This document shows, piece after piece, positions 1-7,459 of a DNA stretch of 64,000 nucleotides. Source of the stretch: Ornithinimicrobium ciconiae (GTDB taxonomy: Bacteria > Actinomycetota > Actinomycetes > Actinomycetales > Dermatophilaceae); assembly GCF_007197575.1 (NCBI RefSeq), contig NZ_CP041616.1, positions 992,001 to 1,056,000 of the forward strand, in the 5' to 3' direction. The notes below the pieces were generated by a model that worked only from the letters and a program-made list of their open reading frames with translations, was not told the origin of the DNA and searched no databases. The position numbers and the translations under genes are program-made. Each line of letters begins with the position of its first letter. Within the stretch, counting starts at the first letter, position 1.

Positions 1-1229
1 GGGTCGGACCACAGGCCGAAGAGGACCGCGGGCGGGTCGAGGACCGGCCAGACGGTCTTGGCGAAGTCTCTGACCGGCTTGCTCCGGGCCACCGCATCCT
101 GCACCCGGTCGTCCGGGGTGTCGCCGGAGCCCTCCATCCGCACCAGCACCGCGTGCGCGAGCCGGCGAGGGAGCATCTGGCGCGCCGCGTCATAGCGCAC
201 CCCCCGGGAGGTGAGCTCGTCGAGGATCTGCTGCACGTCATACTCCGGCACCCGCCAGCGGCGCGAGCCGCGGGGCACGACCAGAGGCTCGCTCGCAGGC
301 TGCACCTGGGACCAGACGGCCCGGTGCAGCACCTGCGCGAGACGGGCGTCGCCCTTGAGGGTGGCGACCTCGGCCGGCTCCGTGCCATGCGAGCGACCGG
401 TGAGTTCCTCCACGGTGGTGTGCCCCACCTCGATCTCACCCAAGGTCGGCAGGACCGCCCCCACGTGCTCGAGGAAGGCGCGGTTCGGCCCGATGACGAG
501 CACGCCCGTGCGGGAGAGCCGGTCGCGGTAGGAGTAGAGCAGCCAGGCGGCGCGGTGCAGGCCCACCGCGGTCTTGCCGGTGCCCGGAGCCCCCTGCACG
601 CAGATGGTGGTGCCCACGTCAGCGCGGACGATCTCGTCCTGCTCGGGCTGGATGGTGGCCACGATGTCGCGCATCGGACCGGAGCGGGGGCGCTCGATCT
701 CAGCAGCCAGGATGCGGCTGTGGCGCTGTCCGCTGAGGTCCTCCGCCTGGGGATCGGAGAGGTGCTCGTCCTCGTATGCCGTGAGCTGGCCGCGGTCGAC
801 ACCGAACCGGCGGCGCAGCCTGACTCCCATCGGCTCTCGCGGGGAGGCTCGGTAGAAGGGAGTGGAGACGTCGGCGCGCCAGTCGACCACGACCGGCTCG
901 CCGTCGGCGTCAGAGATGTGACGTCGTCCGATGTAGTGCCGTTCGGTGCCGTGCTGCCTGCTGAGGGTGTCGATGCGTCCGAAGAAGAGGGTGCCGCCCG
1001 GGTCGTCCACGAGAGACTGGGCGCGGCGCCAGAGGGTGTGGGCCAGGTGCTCACCGGCGATCTTGTCGCCAGCCTGGGCCTGCAGGCCCAGGGTGTGCTC
1101 GCGCATGCGCGCCATCTCGGCGCGGGCGGAGATCAGGTAGTCCTGCTCGCGGGCCAGCTCGCTGTCGGACTGCTGGGGCGGGGCGGCGTGTGCCGCCGAG
1201 GGATCTGGAGGGTGGGAGTGCTCGGACAT
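1..1229 (-). CDS. helD: HelD/HelR-type RNA polymerase recycling motor ATPase (partial)
   Basis: Superfamily-1 helicase-like protein that binds RNA polymerase and removes it from stalled or inhibitor-blocked complexes; actinobacterial relatives (HelD, HelR) are linked to rifamycin tolerance. About 409 N-terminal residues are visible; the rest lies beyond the left edge (family size about 700-750). Visible hallmarks are the N-terminal arm region, the family stretch ERHYIGRRHISDADG followed by VVVDWRA, and a Walker A GAPGTGKTAVGLHRA near residue 220. The ATG at 1229 has GAGGTGG seven bases upstream. That Shine-Dalgarno is inside one arm of a perfect inverted repeat (see 1235-1295). It lies downstream of htrA on the same strand with an 84-base gap. 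Family assignment is firm; whether it acts as a rifamycin-responsive HelR is inference. Confidence 0.88.
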   Translation of the reverse strand, partial: MSEHSHPPDPSAAHAAPPQQSDSELAREQDYLISARAEMARMREHTLGLQAQAGDKIAGEHLAHTLWRRAQSLVDDPGGTLFFGRIDTLSRQHGTERHYIGRRHISDADGEPVVVDWRADVSTPFYRASPREPMGVRLRRRFGVDRGQLTAYEDEHLSDPQAEDLSGQRHSRILAAEIERPRSGPMRDIVATIQPEQDEIVRADVGTTICVQGAPGTGKTAVGLHRAAWLLYSYRDRLSRTGVLVIGPNRAFLEHVGAVLPTLGEIEVGHTTVEELTGRSHGTEPAEVATLKGDARLAQVLHRAVWSQVQPASEPLVVPRGSRRWRVPEYDVQQILDELTSRGVRYDAARQMLPRRLAHAVLVRMEGSGDTPDDRVQDAVARSKPVRDFAKTVWPVLDPPAVLFGLWSD

Positions 1230-1234
1230 GGGTA

Positions 1235-1295
1235 GGCCACCTCGGATCGGGGAGGGGACGGGGAGAAGAGCGACCCTAACCGATCCGAGGTGGCC
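1235..1295 (-). promoter_or_regulatory. Perfect 16-bp inverted repeat masking the helD ribosome binding site
   Basis: The arms GGCCACCTCGGATCGG (1235-1250) and CCGATCCGAGGTGGCC (1280-1295) are perfectly complementary with a 29-base loop. On the minus-strand transcript the downstream arm contains GAGGTGG, seven bases before the helD ATG, so RNA read in from htrA would sequester the ribosome binding site. The loop holds a TANNNT-type -10 (TAGGGT, 1278 down to 1273). Transcripts starting from it would begin inside the loop and lack the upstream arm. There is no T-run, so a simple terminator is less likely. A DNA operator for a dimeric repressor is the main alternative. The sequence does not resemble the rifamycin-associated element as I remember it. 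Confidence 0.6.
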
Positions 1296-1313
1296 AGAAC
1301 GAGGTGTGCCGAC

Positions 1314-2453
1314 TCAGCTGTCGGCGCGGGCGTCGAGGGTCACGCTCACCTCGTGCTCCTCGCCGTCGCGCAGGTAGGTCAGCTGCACCTCGTCCCCGGC
1401 GGAACGCTGGCGCACCTGGGCGACCAGGGCGAGGGAGCCGTTGACACGCTCGCCGTCGATCTGCGTGATCGCGTCGCCCTCGGCGAGATCGGCACCCGCG
1501 GCGGGTGACCCGGGCTCCACCTGGGCGATGCCCGCCGCGTGCAGGGTCGCGCCGTCCTTCTCGGCGGTCGCGTCCGTGAGTCCCACGCCCAGGAAGGCGT
1601 GCTCGGCGGTCCCGTCCTCGATGAGCTGGCCCACGATCGAGGACACCTCGTTGACCGGGATCGCAAAGCCGATGCCGATGTTGCCGCTCTGCCCGCCCAT
1701 GGCACCGCCCATCGTGGCGATCGAGGAGTTGATGCCGACCAGTGCGCCGGCGGCGTCGACCAGGGCTCCGCCAGAGTTGCCGGGGTTGATCGCGGCACTG
1801 GTCTGGATCGCGTTGGTGACGACCGGCTCAGCCTGCCGCACCGCACCGGGCTGGGCGCCACCCTCGCTGGCGGCCTCGGTGGTCACCGGCCGGTCCAGTG
1901 CACTGACGATGCCGGTGGTCACGGTGCCGCTGAGCCCCAGCGGGTTGCCGATCGCCATCACCGGGTCGCCCACGGCCAATCCTTCATCGTCACCGGTGGT
2001 GATCGGGTGCAGGTCCTCAGGAGGATCGGTCAGGGTCAGCACGGCCAGGTCGGTAGAGGGGTCGGACCCGGCGATCTCGGCGTCATAGGTGCGGCCGTCG
2101 GCCAGCGTCACCTGCACCTCCTGCGCTCCGGCCACCACGTGGGCGTTGGTCACGATGTGGCCGGAGGAGTCCCACACCACTCCCGAGCCGGCCCCACCAC
2201 CGGTGCCGGAGGAGACGCTGATCGCCACCACGCTCGGCGTGACATTGGCGGCGACCCCACCCCAGTCGGTGGACGGGGAGAAGGACGCCGGGGCGGCCGA
2301 GCTGGTGGAGGGGCCGGAGGAGGACTGGACGACCACGGGCTGATCGTCCCGGGAGGCCTGCACCACGGCATACGTCCCGCCGGAGGCCAGAATCGCCGAG
2401 AGCAGGCCCACCGCCGTCACCTGGGTCCAGATGGTCGGGTTCGTCTTGCCCAT
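1314..2453 (-). CDS. HtrA/DegP-family membrane-anchored serine protease with PDZ domain
   Basis: S1C-family envelope quality-control protease, 379 residues. After a short cytoplasmic N-terminus there is one membrane segment (about residues 11-32), a Ser/Pro/Ala-rich linker, then the trypsin-like domain with the catalytic triad visible: His105 in TNAHVV, Asp135 in DPSTDLAVL and Ser227 in GNSGGAL. A single PDZ domain (about 285-375, starting FLGVGL) ends the protein. I chose the ATG at 2453 because AAGGAGCAGGACC lies directly before it and a membrane anchor follows; longer in-frame starts add only arginine-rich non-family sequence. helD is downstream on the same strand. A PhoP-like two-component system lies 3 kb away; such systems control HtrA homologues in mycobacteria, but no link is visible here. 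Confidence 0.93.
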   Translation of the reverse strand: MGKTNPTIWTQVTAVGLLSAILASGGTYAVVQASRDDQPVVVQSSSGPSTSSAAPASFSPSTDWGGVAANVTPSVVAISVSSGTGGGAGSGVVWDSSGHIVTNAHVVAGAQEVQVTLADGRTYDAEIAGSDPSTDLAVLTLTDPPEDLHPITTGDDEGLAVGDPVMAIGNPLGLSGTVTTGIVSALDRPVTTEAASEGGAQPGAVRQAEPVVTNAIQTSAAINPGNSGGALVDAAGALVGINSSIATMGGAMGGQSGNIGIGFAIPVNEVSSIVGQLIEDGTAEHAFLGVGLTDATAEKDGATLHAAGIAQVEPGSPAAGADLAEGDAITQIDGERVNGSLALVAQVRQRSAGDEVQLTYLRDGEEHEVSVTLDARADS

Positions 2454-2653
2454 GGTCCTGCTCCTTCGTGTCGTGCGTGGTGCCCGTGTGCGGGGATGAG
2501 ACAAGACAACTACGCCGACATCTACGGAGGCTGTGACAGTCCTGCAGATTTCCTGTGAATGGCGGCCCCCCCTGCTCCCGAGCACGGGTGTCGTCAGTGC
2601 GAGAGGGAAGTATCCCGCGCACAGGGCCGAGAGCAGTGCCAGGTCTGAGGTGT

Positions 2654-2680
2654 TGTCGATTTACGGGTGTCTCGGCCGTC
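2654..2680 (+). promoter_or_regulatory. ECF42-type promoter upstream of the YciI/DGPF operon
   Basis: TGTCGA (2654-2659) and CGTC (2677-2680) are separated by 17 bases, 70 bases before the first YciI start. I recall the ECF42 consensus as TGTCGA in the -35 and CG(A/T)C in the -10, found upstream of DGPF-protein genes. The match predicts that the sigma factor encoded at the end of this operon transcribes its own operon. Confidence 0.6.
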
Positions 2681-2750
2681 ATGGGAGTGAGGTCGCGACC
2701 GCGGCCCGGGTCGGCGAGCGGCGCCGGCCCCGACGAGGAAGGATCGGGAC

Positions 2751-3134
2751 ATGACCGAATACATGGTGGTGATCGTCGGCGACGCCGACCGCTGGTGGTC
2801 GACGATGAGCCGGCAGGAGCGGGCGGACGGGTATGCCGAGTACACCCGTTTCGGCGAGGAGCTCACCCGACGGGGACACCGGATCACCGGCGGGGCAGAG
2901 TTGCACCCGACGACGGAGGCGCGGACCGTCCAGCCCGGTGGGCAGGTCGTGACCGAGGGACCGTTCGCGGAGACCGCCGAGCACGTGGGCGGTTTTTATC
3001 TGGTCGAGACCGACGACCTGGACGACCTGACCGAGTGCGCCAAGATCATCGCGGCGCTGGGTGATGGGGTCGAGATCCGCCGCACCGTGGCGCCCGAGGA
3101 GCGGGCGGCCTCGGCGCAGGAGAGTGCGTCATGA
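2751..3134 (+). CDS. YciI/DGPF-domain protein 1
   Basis: Small cytoplasmic protein of 127 residues with the YCII-related (DGPF) fold, a ferredoxin-like alpha/beta module of unknown biochemical role. It starts MTEYMVVIVGDADRW. The usual DGPF signature appears as TEGPFAETAEHVGGFYLVET (about residues 66-85), where the D of DGPF is replaced by E. The start is supported by AGGAAGGA nine bases upstream. The stop overlaps the next gene (ATGA), so it is translationally coupled to two further paralogues. Genes of this type are the usual neighbours of ECF42 sigma factors, and one follows here. The C-terminal 20 residues are acidic and alanine-rich. Function is unknown; a role as sensor or regulator of the sigma factor is inference. 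Confidence 0.9.
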   Translation: MTEYMVVIVGDADRWWSTMSRQERADGYAEYTRFGEELTRRGHRITGGAELHPTTEARTVQPGGQVVTEGPFAETAEHVGGFYLVETDDLDDLTECAKIIAALGDGVEIRRTVAPEERAASAQESAS

Positions 3135-3484
3135 GGGTCGCACTCTTCTTGATGTCCGAGGGTGAGATGCCGCCCTGGGGGGAGCAGACCTCCGAGCAGC
3201 AGGCCGCGGCGATGCAGCAGCACGACGACTTCGGCGCAGCGTGCGCGGTCCGCGAGGGTGTGCGCATCCTCACCGGGGAGGCCCTGGATGGTGTGCCCAC
3301 TGTCGTGCGGACCCGCGGAGGCAAGCGCAGCGTGACGGAGGGACCGTATGCCGAGGCCATCGAGCAGTTGGGCGGGCTGTATGTCATCGAGACGCCTGAT
3401 CTGGACACGCTCCTGGAGCTGACCGAGCTCCTGCCACCGTATGACCTGCAGATCAGCCCGATCGGGGAGGCGGAGGCGCCATGA
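3131..3484 (+). CDS. YciI/DGPF-domain protein 2
   Basis: Second of three consecutive YCII/DGPF paralogues, 117 residues, with ATGA overlaps at both ends. The family signature is TEGPYAEAIEQLGGLYVIET (about residues 71-90). The protein opens VALFLMSEGEMPPWGEQTSEQQ, shortened here to its first part MRVALFLMSEGEM, followed by an acidic-glutamine helix typical of the class. Its closest relative in the window is the third copy, which shares the pattern of a QT-containing helix, a GAxCAxREGV segment and a GEAL turn. No catalytic residue can be assigned. It is expected to be made in equal amounts with its neighbours because all are coupled in one transcript from the ECF42-type promoter. Confidence 0.9.
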   Translation: MRVALFLMSEGEMPPWGEQTSEQQAAAMQQHDDFGAACAVREGVRILTGEALDGVPTVVRTRGGKRSVTEGPYAEAIEQLGGLYVIETPDLDTLLELTELLPPYDLQISPIGEAEAP

Positions 3485-3831
3485 AGTTCGTGGTCCTGCT
3501 GATGGCAGACGGTGCCGAGAAGTCCTGGGACGAGCAGACTCCGGAGGAGCAGGGAGTCCTCATGGAGAAGTTCGGTGCCTTCGGCCAGGCGTGCGCCGCC
3601 CGCGAGGGCGTGACCATCCTGGCCGGCGAGGCGCTGCAGGATGGAGACGGCGCCTCGACCGTGCGCACCCGCGAGGGGAGGCTCACGATGACGGACGGGC
3701 CCTATGCCGAGGCCGTGGAGGGACTCGGCGGTTTCTATCTCATCGAGGTGCCGGACCGCGAGGTGCTCGTCGAGCTGCTCGCGGTGCTTCCGGCCTACGA
3801 CATGCAGATCAATCCCGTCCAGGAGATGTGA
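3481..3831 (+). CDS. YciI/DGPF-domain protein 3
   Basis: Third YCII/DGPF paralogue, 116 residues, overlapping gene 2 by four bases. It starts MKFVVLLMADGAEKSW and carries the canonical signature TDGPYAEAVEGLGGFYLIEV (about residues 74-93), the only copy of the three with the D of DGPF intact. Strong similarity in layout to copy 2 suggests a recent tandem duplication. Three bases after its stop a GTG opens a 29-codon fragment that resembles the beginning of yet another copy, after which the sigma factor begins. Function unknown; the operon context ties it to the ECF42-type sigma factor. Confidence 0.9.
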   Translation: MKFVVLLMADGAEKSWDEQTPEEQGVLMEKFGAFGQACAAREGVTILAGEALQDGDGASTVRTREGRLTMTDGPYAEAVEGLGGFYLIEVPDREVLVELLAVLPAYDMQINPVQEM

Positions 3832-3834
3832 GCG

Positions 3835-3924
3835 GTGCAGCGCTATCTGATCCTCATCGCCTATGAGCCGACGGACTGGAGCAGCATCACCGACGAGGTC
3901 CGCCCCGCCATCACCATCACGTGA
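3835..3924 (+). pseudogene. Truncated fourth YciI/DGPF copy or short coupling ORF
   Basis: A 29-codon reading frame from GTG at 3835 to TGA at 3922-3924. Its start, RYLILIAYEPTDW, matches the opening beta-strand and following turn of DGPF proteins, which often begin with a hydrophobic strand followed by an acidic turn and Trp. The rest of the domain, including the DGPF signature, is missing. It ends in GTGA, whose GTG is the likely start of the sigma factor. It may be a deletion remnant of a fourth copy kept because it couples translation from copy 3 to the sigma gene, or a short peptide in its own right. Confidence 0.5.
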
Positions 3925-5177
3925 GCAGCGAGGCACTCGAGCGCGTGGTGCGCGAGGAGTGGGGCGCTCTGATCGCCCTGCTCCTCGCGCGCTATCGCCG
4001 CCTGGACTTGGTTGAGGACGCTCTCGGCGACGCGGTGGAGACTGCGGCCCGACGCTGGCCCGCCGACGGTGTCCCGGACAACCCGGCGGGGTGGCTGCAC
4101 AGGGTCGCCAGCCGACGGGTGCTGGACCGGCTGCGGGCCGAGGCGATGCACCAGCGCCGCGCGCCCCTGCTGGTGACCGAGGCCGAACGGGGCCAGGAGA
4201 GGGCGAGCACGATGGTCGACACCGGAGACCTCCTCGAGGACGACGTGCTGCGCCTGGTCCTGATGTGCACCCACCCGGCGCTCGGCCCCGAGGGAGCCAG
4301 CGCCCTGGCGCTCCGGCTGGTCCTGGGGGTGAGCACCCATGACGTCGCGCGCCTGTTTCTCGTGCCGGAGCCGACCATGGCGGCTCGGATCACCCGGGCC
4401 AAGAAGAAGATCGTCGCGGATGCCATCCCGTTCACGGTGCCGGGGCCGGCAGCGCTCCCGGACCGGCTGGACTCTGTCGCCCAGACCGCTTACCTCGCCT
4501 TCACGGCCGGGTATGCCCCGGGCAGCGGACCGGACCTGCTGCGCGCTGAGCTGGCGGGGGAGAGCGTCCGGTTGGTGCGCGTGGTGCTCGCCCTGCGCCC
4601 CGCCGAGCCGGTGCTGGTCGCGCTCCTGGCCCTGCTGCTGTTGCAGCACTCGCGGCGGGACGCGCGGGTCGGCCCCGATGGCACGCTCGTCCTGCTCGCC
4701 GACCAGGACAGGTCCCGTTGGCACGCCGAGGAGATCACAGAGGGCCTGAAGCTGCTCCGCTCCCTGGGACCCGCCCGTGTGCTGAGCCCACAGGCTGCGG
4801 CCTATGTCGTGCAGGCCCGGATCGCGGCCGAGCATGCCACTGCGGCCACTGCCCAGGAGACGCGCTGGGACCGTATCGTCGAGCACTACGACACCCTCCT
4901 GCAGATCGCCCCTTCACCCGCTGCTCAGCTGGCACGGGCTGTAGCGGTGGCCGAGGCGCTGGGCCCGCAGGCCGGTCTGACTGCTCTCGAGGAAATCCGT
5001 ATGCCGGGCAGTCACCGCCCCGCCTCGGTGCGGGCCGCGCTGCTGGTCCGGTCGGGTCGGCTCGTCGAGGCCAGGGACGCCTTCGAGGAGGCCATCGGCC
5101 TGTGCCGCAACGAGACCGAGCTCACCCACCTGCGCGACCAGGTGGCTGCCCTCTCGTCCCACGATGAGGGCGGGTGA
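3921..5177 (+). CDS. ECF42-type sigma factor with C-terminal TPR-like extension
   Basis: Extracytoplasmic-function sigma factor of 418 residues, about twice the size of a minimal ECF. Region 2 spans about residues 10-75 (ALIALLLARYRRLDLVEDAL, NPAGWLHRVASRRVLDRLR) and region 4 about 115-165 (ALALRLVLGVSTHDVARLF, then MAARITRAKKKI). After this comes a long helical C-terminal part (about 185-418) with repeated Ala-rich helices like the DUF6596/TPR extension of the ECF42 group, which in Streptomyces is reported necessary for activity. There is no adjacent anti-sigma gene, also typical of the group. The GTG at 3921 overlaps the stop of the upstream fragment as GTGA. The promoter at 2654-2680 fits its expected recognition sequence, implying autoregulation. 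The gene converges on the kinase gene, with 17 bases between stops. Confidence 0.9.
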   Translation: MSSEALERVVREEWGALIALLLARYRRLDLVEDALGDAVETAARRWPADGVPDNPAGWLHRVASRRVLDRLRAEAMHQRRAPLLVTEAERGQERASTMVDTGDLLEDDVLRLVLMCTHPALGPEGASALALRLVLGVSTHDVARLFLVPEPTMAARITRAKKKIVADAIPFTVPGPAALPDRLDSVAQTAYLAFTAGYAPGSGPDLLRAELAGESVRLVRVVLALRPAEPVLVALLALLLLQHSRRDARVGPDGTLVLLADQDRSRWHAEEITEGLKLLRSLGPARVLSPQAAAYVVQARIAAEHATAATAQETRWDRIVEHYDTLLQIAPSPAAQLARAVAVAEALGPQAGLTALEEIRMPGSHRPASVRAALLVRSGRLVEARDAFEEAIGLCRNETELTHLRDQVAALSSHDEGG

Positions 5178-5194
5178 CCCAGCGCTCGCCAGAG

Positions 5195-6664
5195 TCAGTC
5201 GGTCGCCGGACGCGCTCGACGCGGCAGCTCGACGCGGAAGGTCGCTCCGCCCCCGGGGGTGGGGCGGTGGCTGACCGTTCCCCCGTGACGGACGACGATG
5301 GAGCCGACGATCGACAGGCCCAGGCCGGTGCCTCCGCCGCGCCCCGGACCGCGGGAGCGGGAGGGGTCGGCGCGGTAGAACCGCTCGAAGACCCGGGCCG
5401 CAGCCTCGGGCGGGATGCCCGGGCCGTGGTCGGTGACGTCGATGACCGCCCGGTCCGCGATCTGACCGACCAGGACCTCGACGGAACTGTCTGCCGGGGT
5501 GTGGGAGACCGCGTTGGCCACCAGGTTGGTCAGCACCTGGCGCAGTGCAAAGTCGTCGCCGGGCACCACCACCGGGCCGTTGGCCGGGCCGAGACGTCGC
5601 AACGAGATGGTCCGCTCCGGCGCCCGGACGCGGGCGTCCTGCACCACGTCGTTGGCGACCACGGTCAGGTCAACGTCGTCGATCGGGCGGTGCGGGGTGG
5701 TGTCCAGACGGGTCAGCAGCAGCAGGTCCTCGACGAGCCGTGCCATGCGGGAGGACTCGTCCTCAATGCGTCGCATGGCACCCGCAACATCCTCTGGTTG
5801 GGTCACGCCGCCGACGCGATAGAGCTCGGCATAGCCCTTGACCGTGGCCAGCGGCGTCCGCAGCTCGTGGGAGGCGTCGGCGACGAACTGGCGCATGCGG
5901 GCCTCGGAGGCTTCGCGCACGGCGAAGGACTGCTCGATCTGGGTGAGCATCGCGTTCAACGAGTCGGACAGCGAGGCCACCTCGTCGTTGGCCCTGCGCT
6001 CGGGGATGCGGCGAGTGAGGTCGCCGGCGGCGATGGTGGCCGCGGTGTCCTCGATGCGGGTGAGCGGCCGGAAGGCGCGGCGCACGGCGAACCAGCTGAT
6101 CAGGGCCACTGCCAGGAGGGTGGACAGTCCGACGACGGTGGTCAGTGCCAGCAGCTTCTGGACCGTGTTGGTGACCGGTGACAGTGGTAGGGCGACGGCC
6201 ACCGTCCCCTCTCCCTGCTGGCTGGAGTAGCCGGCCAGCAGGACCCGCCACTGGGTGTCACCGTCCTGGGAGTCGACCGTGAAGGGCTCCTCACCGATCC
6301 GGGGGTCATCGACCGGGATCTCACCGATGTCGGGGATCTGCTCGTTGCCGAAGGCACGGTTGGCATAGGCCACACCGGAGGGGCTGGTGATCCGCAGGTA
6401 GTAGGGGTTCGGCACGACGACGTCGGTGGGCTGCTGGCCACCGAGCCGGGAGTAGGCCTGCTTGGCAAGCGGCTCGATGTAGGCCTTCAGGTCGGCGTCG
6501 GTCCGGTCCGTCAGGTAGTCCCGCAGCAGGGTGGCGGTCAAGGCGGTGGTGATGACGTATGCCGTGAGCACCAGCATGACGACGACGGTCACCAGCCGTG
6601 CCGTCAGGGACAGGTTGTGCAGCGCCGTCACGGCGGACCGGCGGGAGGTCCCGAGCCAGCCCAC
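5195..6664 (-). CDS. Two-component sensor histidine kinase
   Basis: Membrane sensor kinase of 489 residues, the partner of the response regulator encoded just upstream. Order: membrane segment 1 (about 24-48), extracytoplasmic sensor domain (about 50-170), membrane segment 2 (about 172-195), HAMP (about 196-250), HisKA with phospho-acceptor His266 in SHELRTPLATVKGY, then the ATPase domain with N box (LTNLVANAVSHTP), G1 (DHGPGIPPE) and G2 (GGTGLGLSIV). Architecture resembles the MprB/TrcS/PhoR class. The GTG start lies five bases after the regulator stop, so the pair is coupled. The signal is unknown. The C-terminus converges on the ECF sigma gene. Confidence 0.95.
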   Translation of the reverse strand: MGWLGTSRRSAVTALHNLSLTARLVTVVVMLVLTAYVITTALTATLLRDYLTDRTDADLKAYIEPLAKQAYSRLGGQQPTDVVVPNPYYLRITSPSGVAYANRAFGNEQIPDIGEIPVDDPRIGEEPFTVDSQDGDTQWRVLLAGYSSQQGEGTVAVALPLSPVTNTVQKLLALTTVVGLSTLLAVALISWFAVRRAFRPLTRIEDTAATIAAGDLTRRIPERRANDEVASLSDSLNAMLTQIEQSFAVREASEARMRQFVADASHELRTPLATVKGYAELYRVGGVTQPEDVAGAMRRIEDESSRMARLVEDLLLLTRLDTTPHRPIDDVDLTVVANDVVQDARVRAPERTISLRRLGPANGPVVVPGDDFALRQVLTNLVANAVSHTPADSSVEVLVGQIADRAVIDVTDHGPGIPPEAAARVFERFYRADPSRSRGPGRGGGTGLGLSIVGSIVVRHGGTVSHRPTPGGGATFRVELPRRARPATD

Positions 6665-6669
6665 GACGG

Positions 6670-7383
6670 TCAGGAGCCTTGGGGGCCGCGTGGCTCACGC
6701 AGGACGTAGCCGACGCCGCGCTTGGTGTGGATCAGTGGCTCGCCTTCGGTGTCGATCTTGCGCCGCAGGTAGGAGATGTAGGACTCCACGATGCCCATCT
6801 CGCCGCGGAAGTCGTAGTCCCACACGTGGTCCAGGATCTGCGCCTTGGACAGCACCCGGTTGACGTTGAGCATGAGATAGCGCAGCAGTTTGAACTCGGT
6901 GGGGGAGACGTCGATGACCCGCCCGGCACGGATGACCTCGTGGCGGTCCTCGTCGAGCTCCAGATCGGCCACCCGCAAGGTGGTGTCCTCGTCCTCGGGC
7001 TCGGCGTTCTGGGTGCGTCGCAGCACCGCCCGGATCCGGGCGACGACCTCCTCGAGGCTGAAGGGTTTGGTGACGTAGTCGTCGCCGCCGACGGTCAGGC
7101 CCTTGACCTTGTCATCCAGGCTGTCGCGGGCGGTGAGAAAGAGGACCGGCAGGTCTCGGCCATGGTCGCGCAGCCTGCGGGTCACCGTGAACCCGTCCAT
7201 GTCCGGGAGCATGACGTCCATCACCGCCAGGTCGAAGTCGTGCTCCTCAGCCAGGTGCATCGCCGTGTTGCCGTCGGGGGCGGAGTAGACCTCAAACCCG
7301 GCGAACTTCAGGCTCGTGGTGAGCAGTTCGCGGATGTTGGTCTCGTCCTCGACGACAAGCAGAGTGGCCTCGGGTGTGCTCAT
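6670..7383 (-). CDS. OmpR/PhoB-family response regulator (PhoP/TcrX-like)
   Basis: DNA-binding response regulator of 237 residues. The receiver domain has the acidic pocket VVEDE, phospho-acceptor Asp56 in VMDVMLPDMDG, the TARD threonine and the KPF lysine (about residue 107). The C-terminal winged helix shows SPTEFKLLRYLMLN, LDHVWDYDF, VESYISYLRRKID and RGVGYVLREPR, strikingly like mycobacterial PhoP, although a TcrX or TrcR relation is equally possible. Start at the ATG of MSTPEATLLVVEDE; longer in-frame starts add non-family sequence. It is divergent from the PAP2-like gene with a 76-base gap, where its promoter must lie. The sensor kinase follows it. Targets are unknown. Confidence 0.95.
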   Translation of the reverse strand: MSTPEATLLVVEDETNIRELLTTSLKFAGFEVYSAPDGNTAMHLAEEHDFDLAVMDVMLPDMDGFTVTRRLRDHGRDLPVLFLTARDSLDDKVKGLTVGGDDYVTKPFSLEEVVARIRAVLRRTQNAEPEDEDTTLRVADLELDEDRHEVIRAGRVIDVSPTEFKLLRYLMLNVNRVLSKAQILDHVWDYDFRGEMGIVESYISYLRRKIDTEGEPLIHTKRGVGYVLREPRGPQGS

Positions 7384-7459
7384 AGGCACCAGTGTGTGAC
7401 CAAAGCCTGGGAGATTCCTGACAGAGTGCTGGGACTGTCGTTCTCGCGGAGGAGTCAGG

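Noticed and set aside
153..1235. 360-codon plus-strand open frame
   Set aside because: It is the antisense of helD, which has clear family motifs; the translation is low-complexity His/Gly/Ala sequence typical of GC-driven shadow frames.
1230..1313. Rifamycin-associated element before helD
   Set aside because: The inverted repeat found does not match the 19-base element as I remember it, so I do not call it one.
2454..2600. SigE-type promoter (GGAA...GTT) for htrA
   Set aside because: GGAAA is present but no CGTT at the right spacing.
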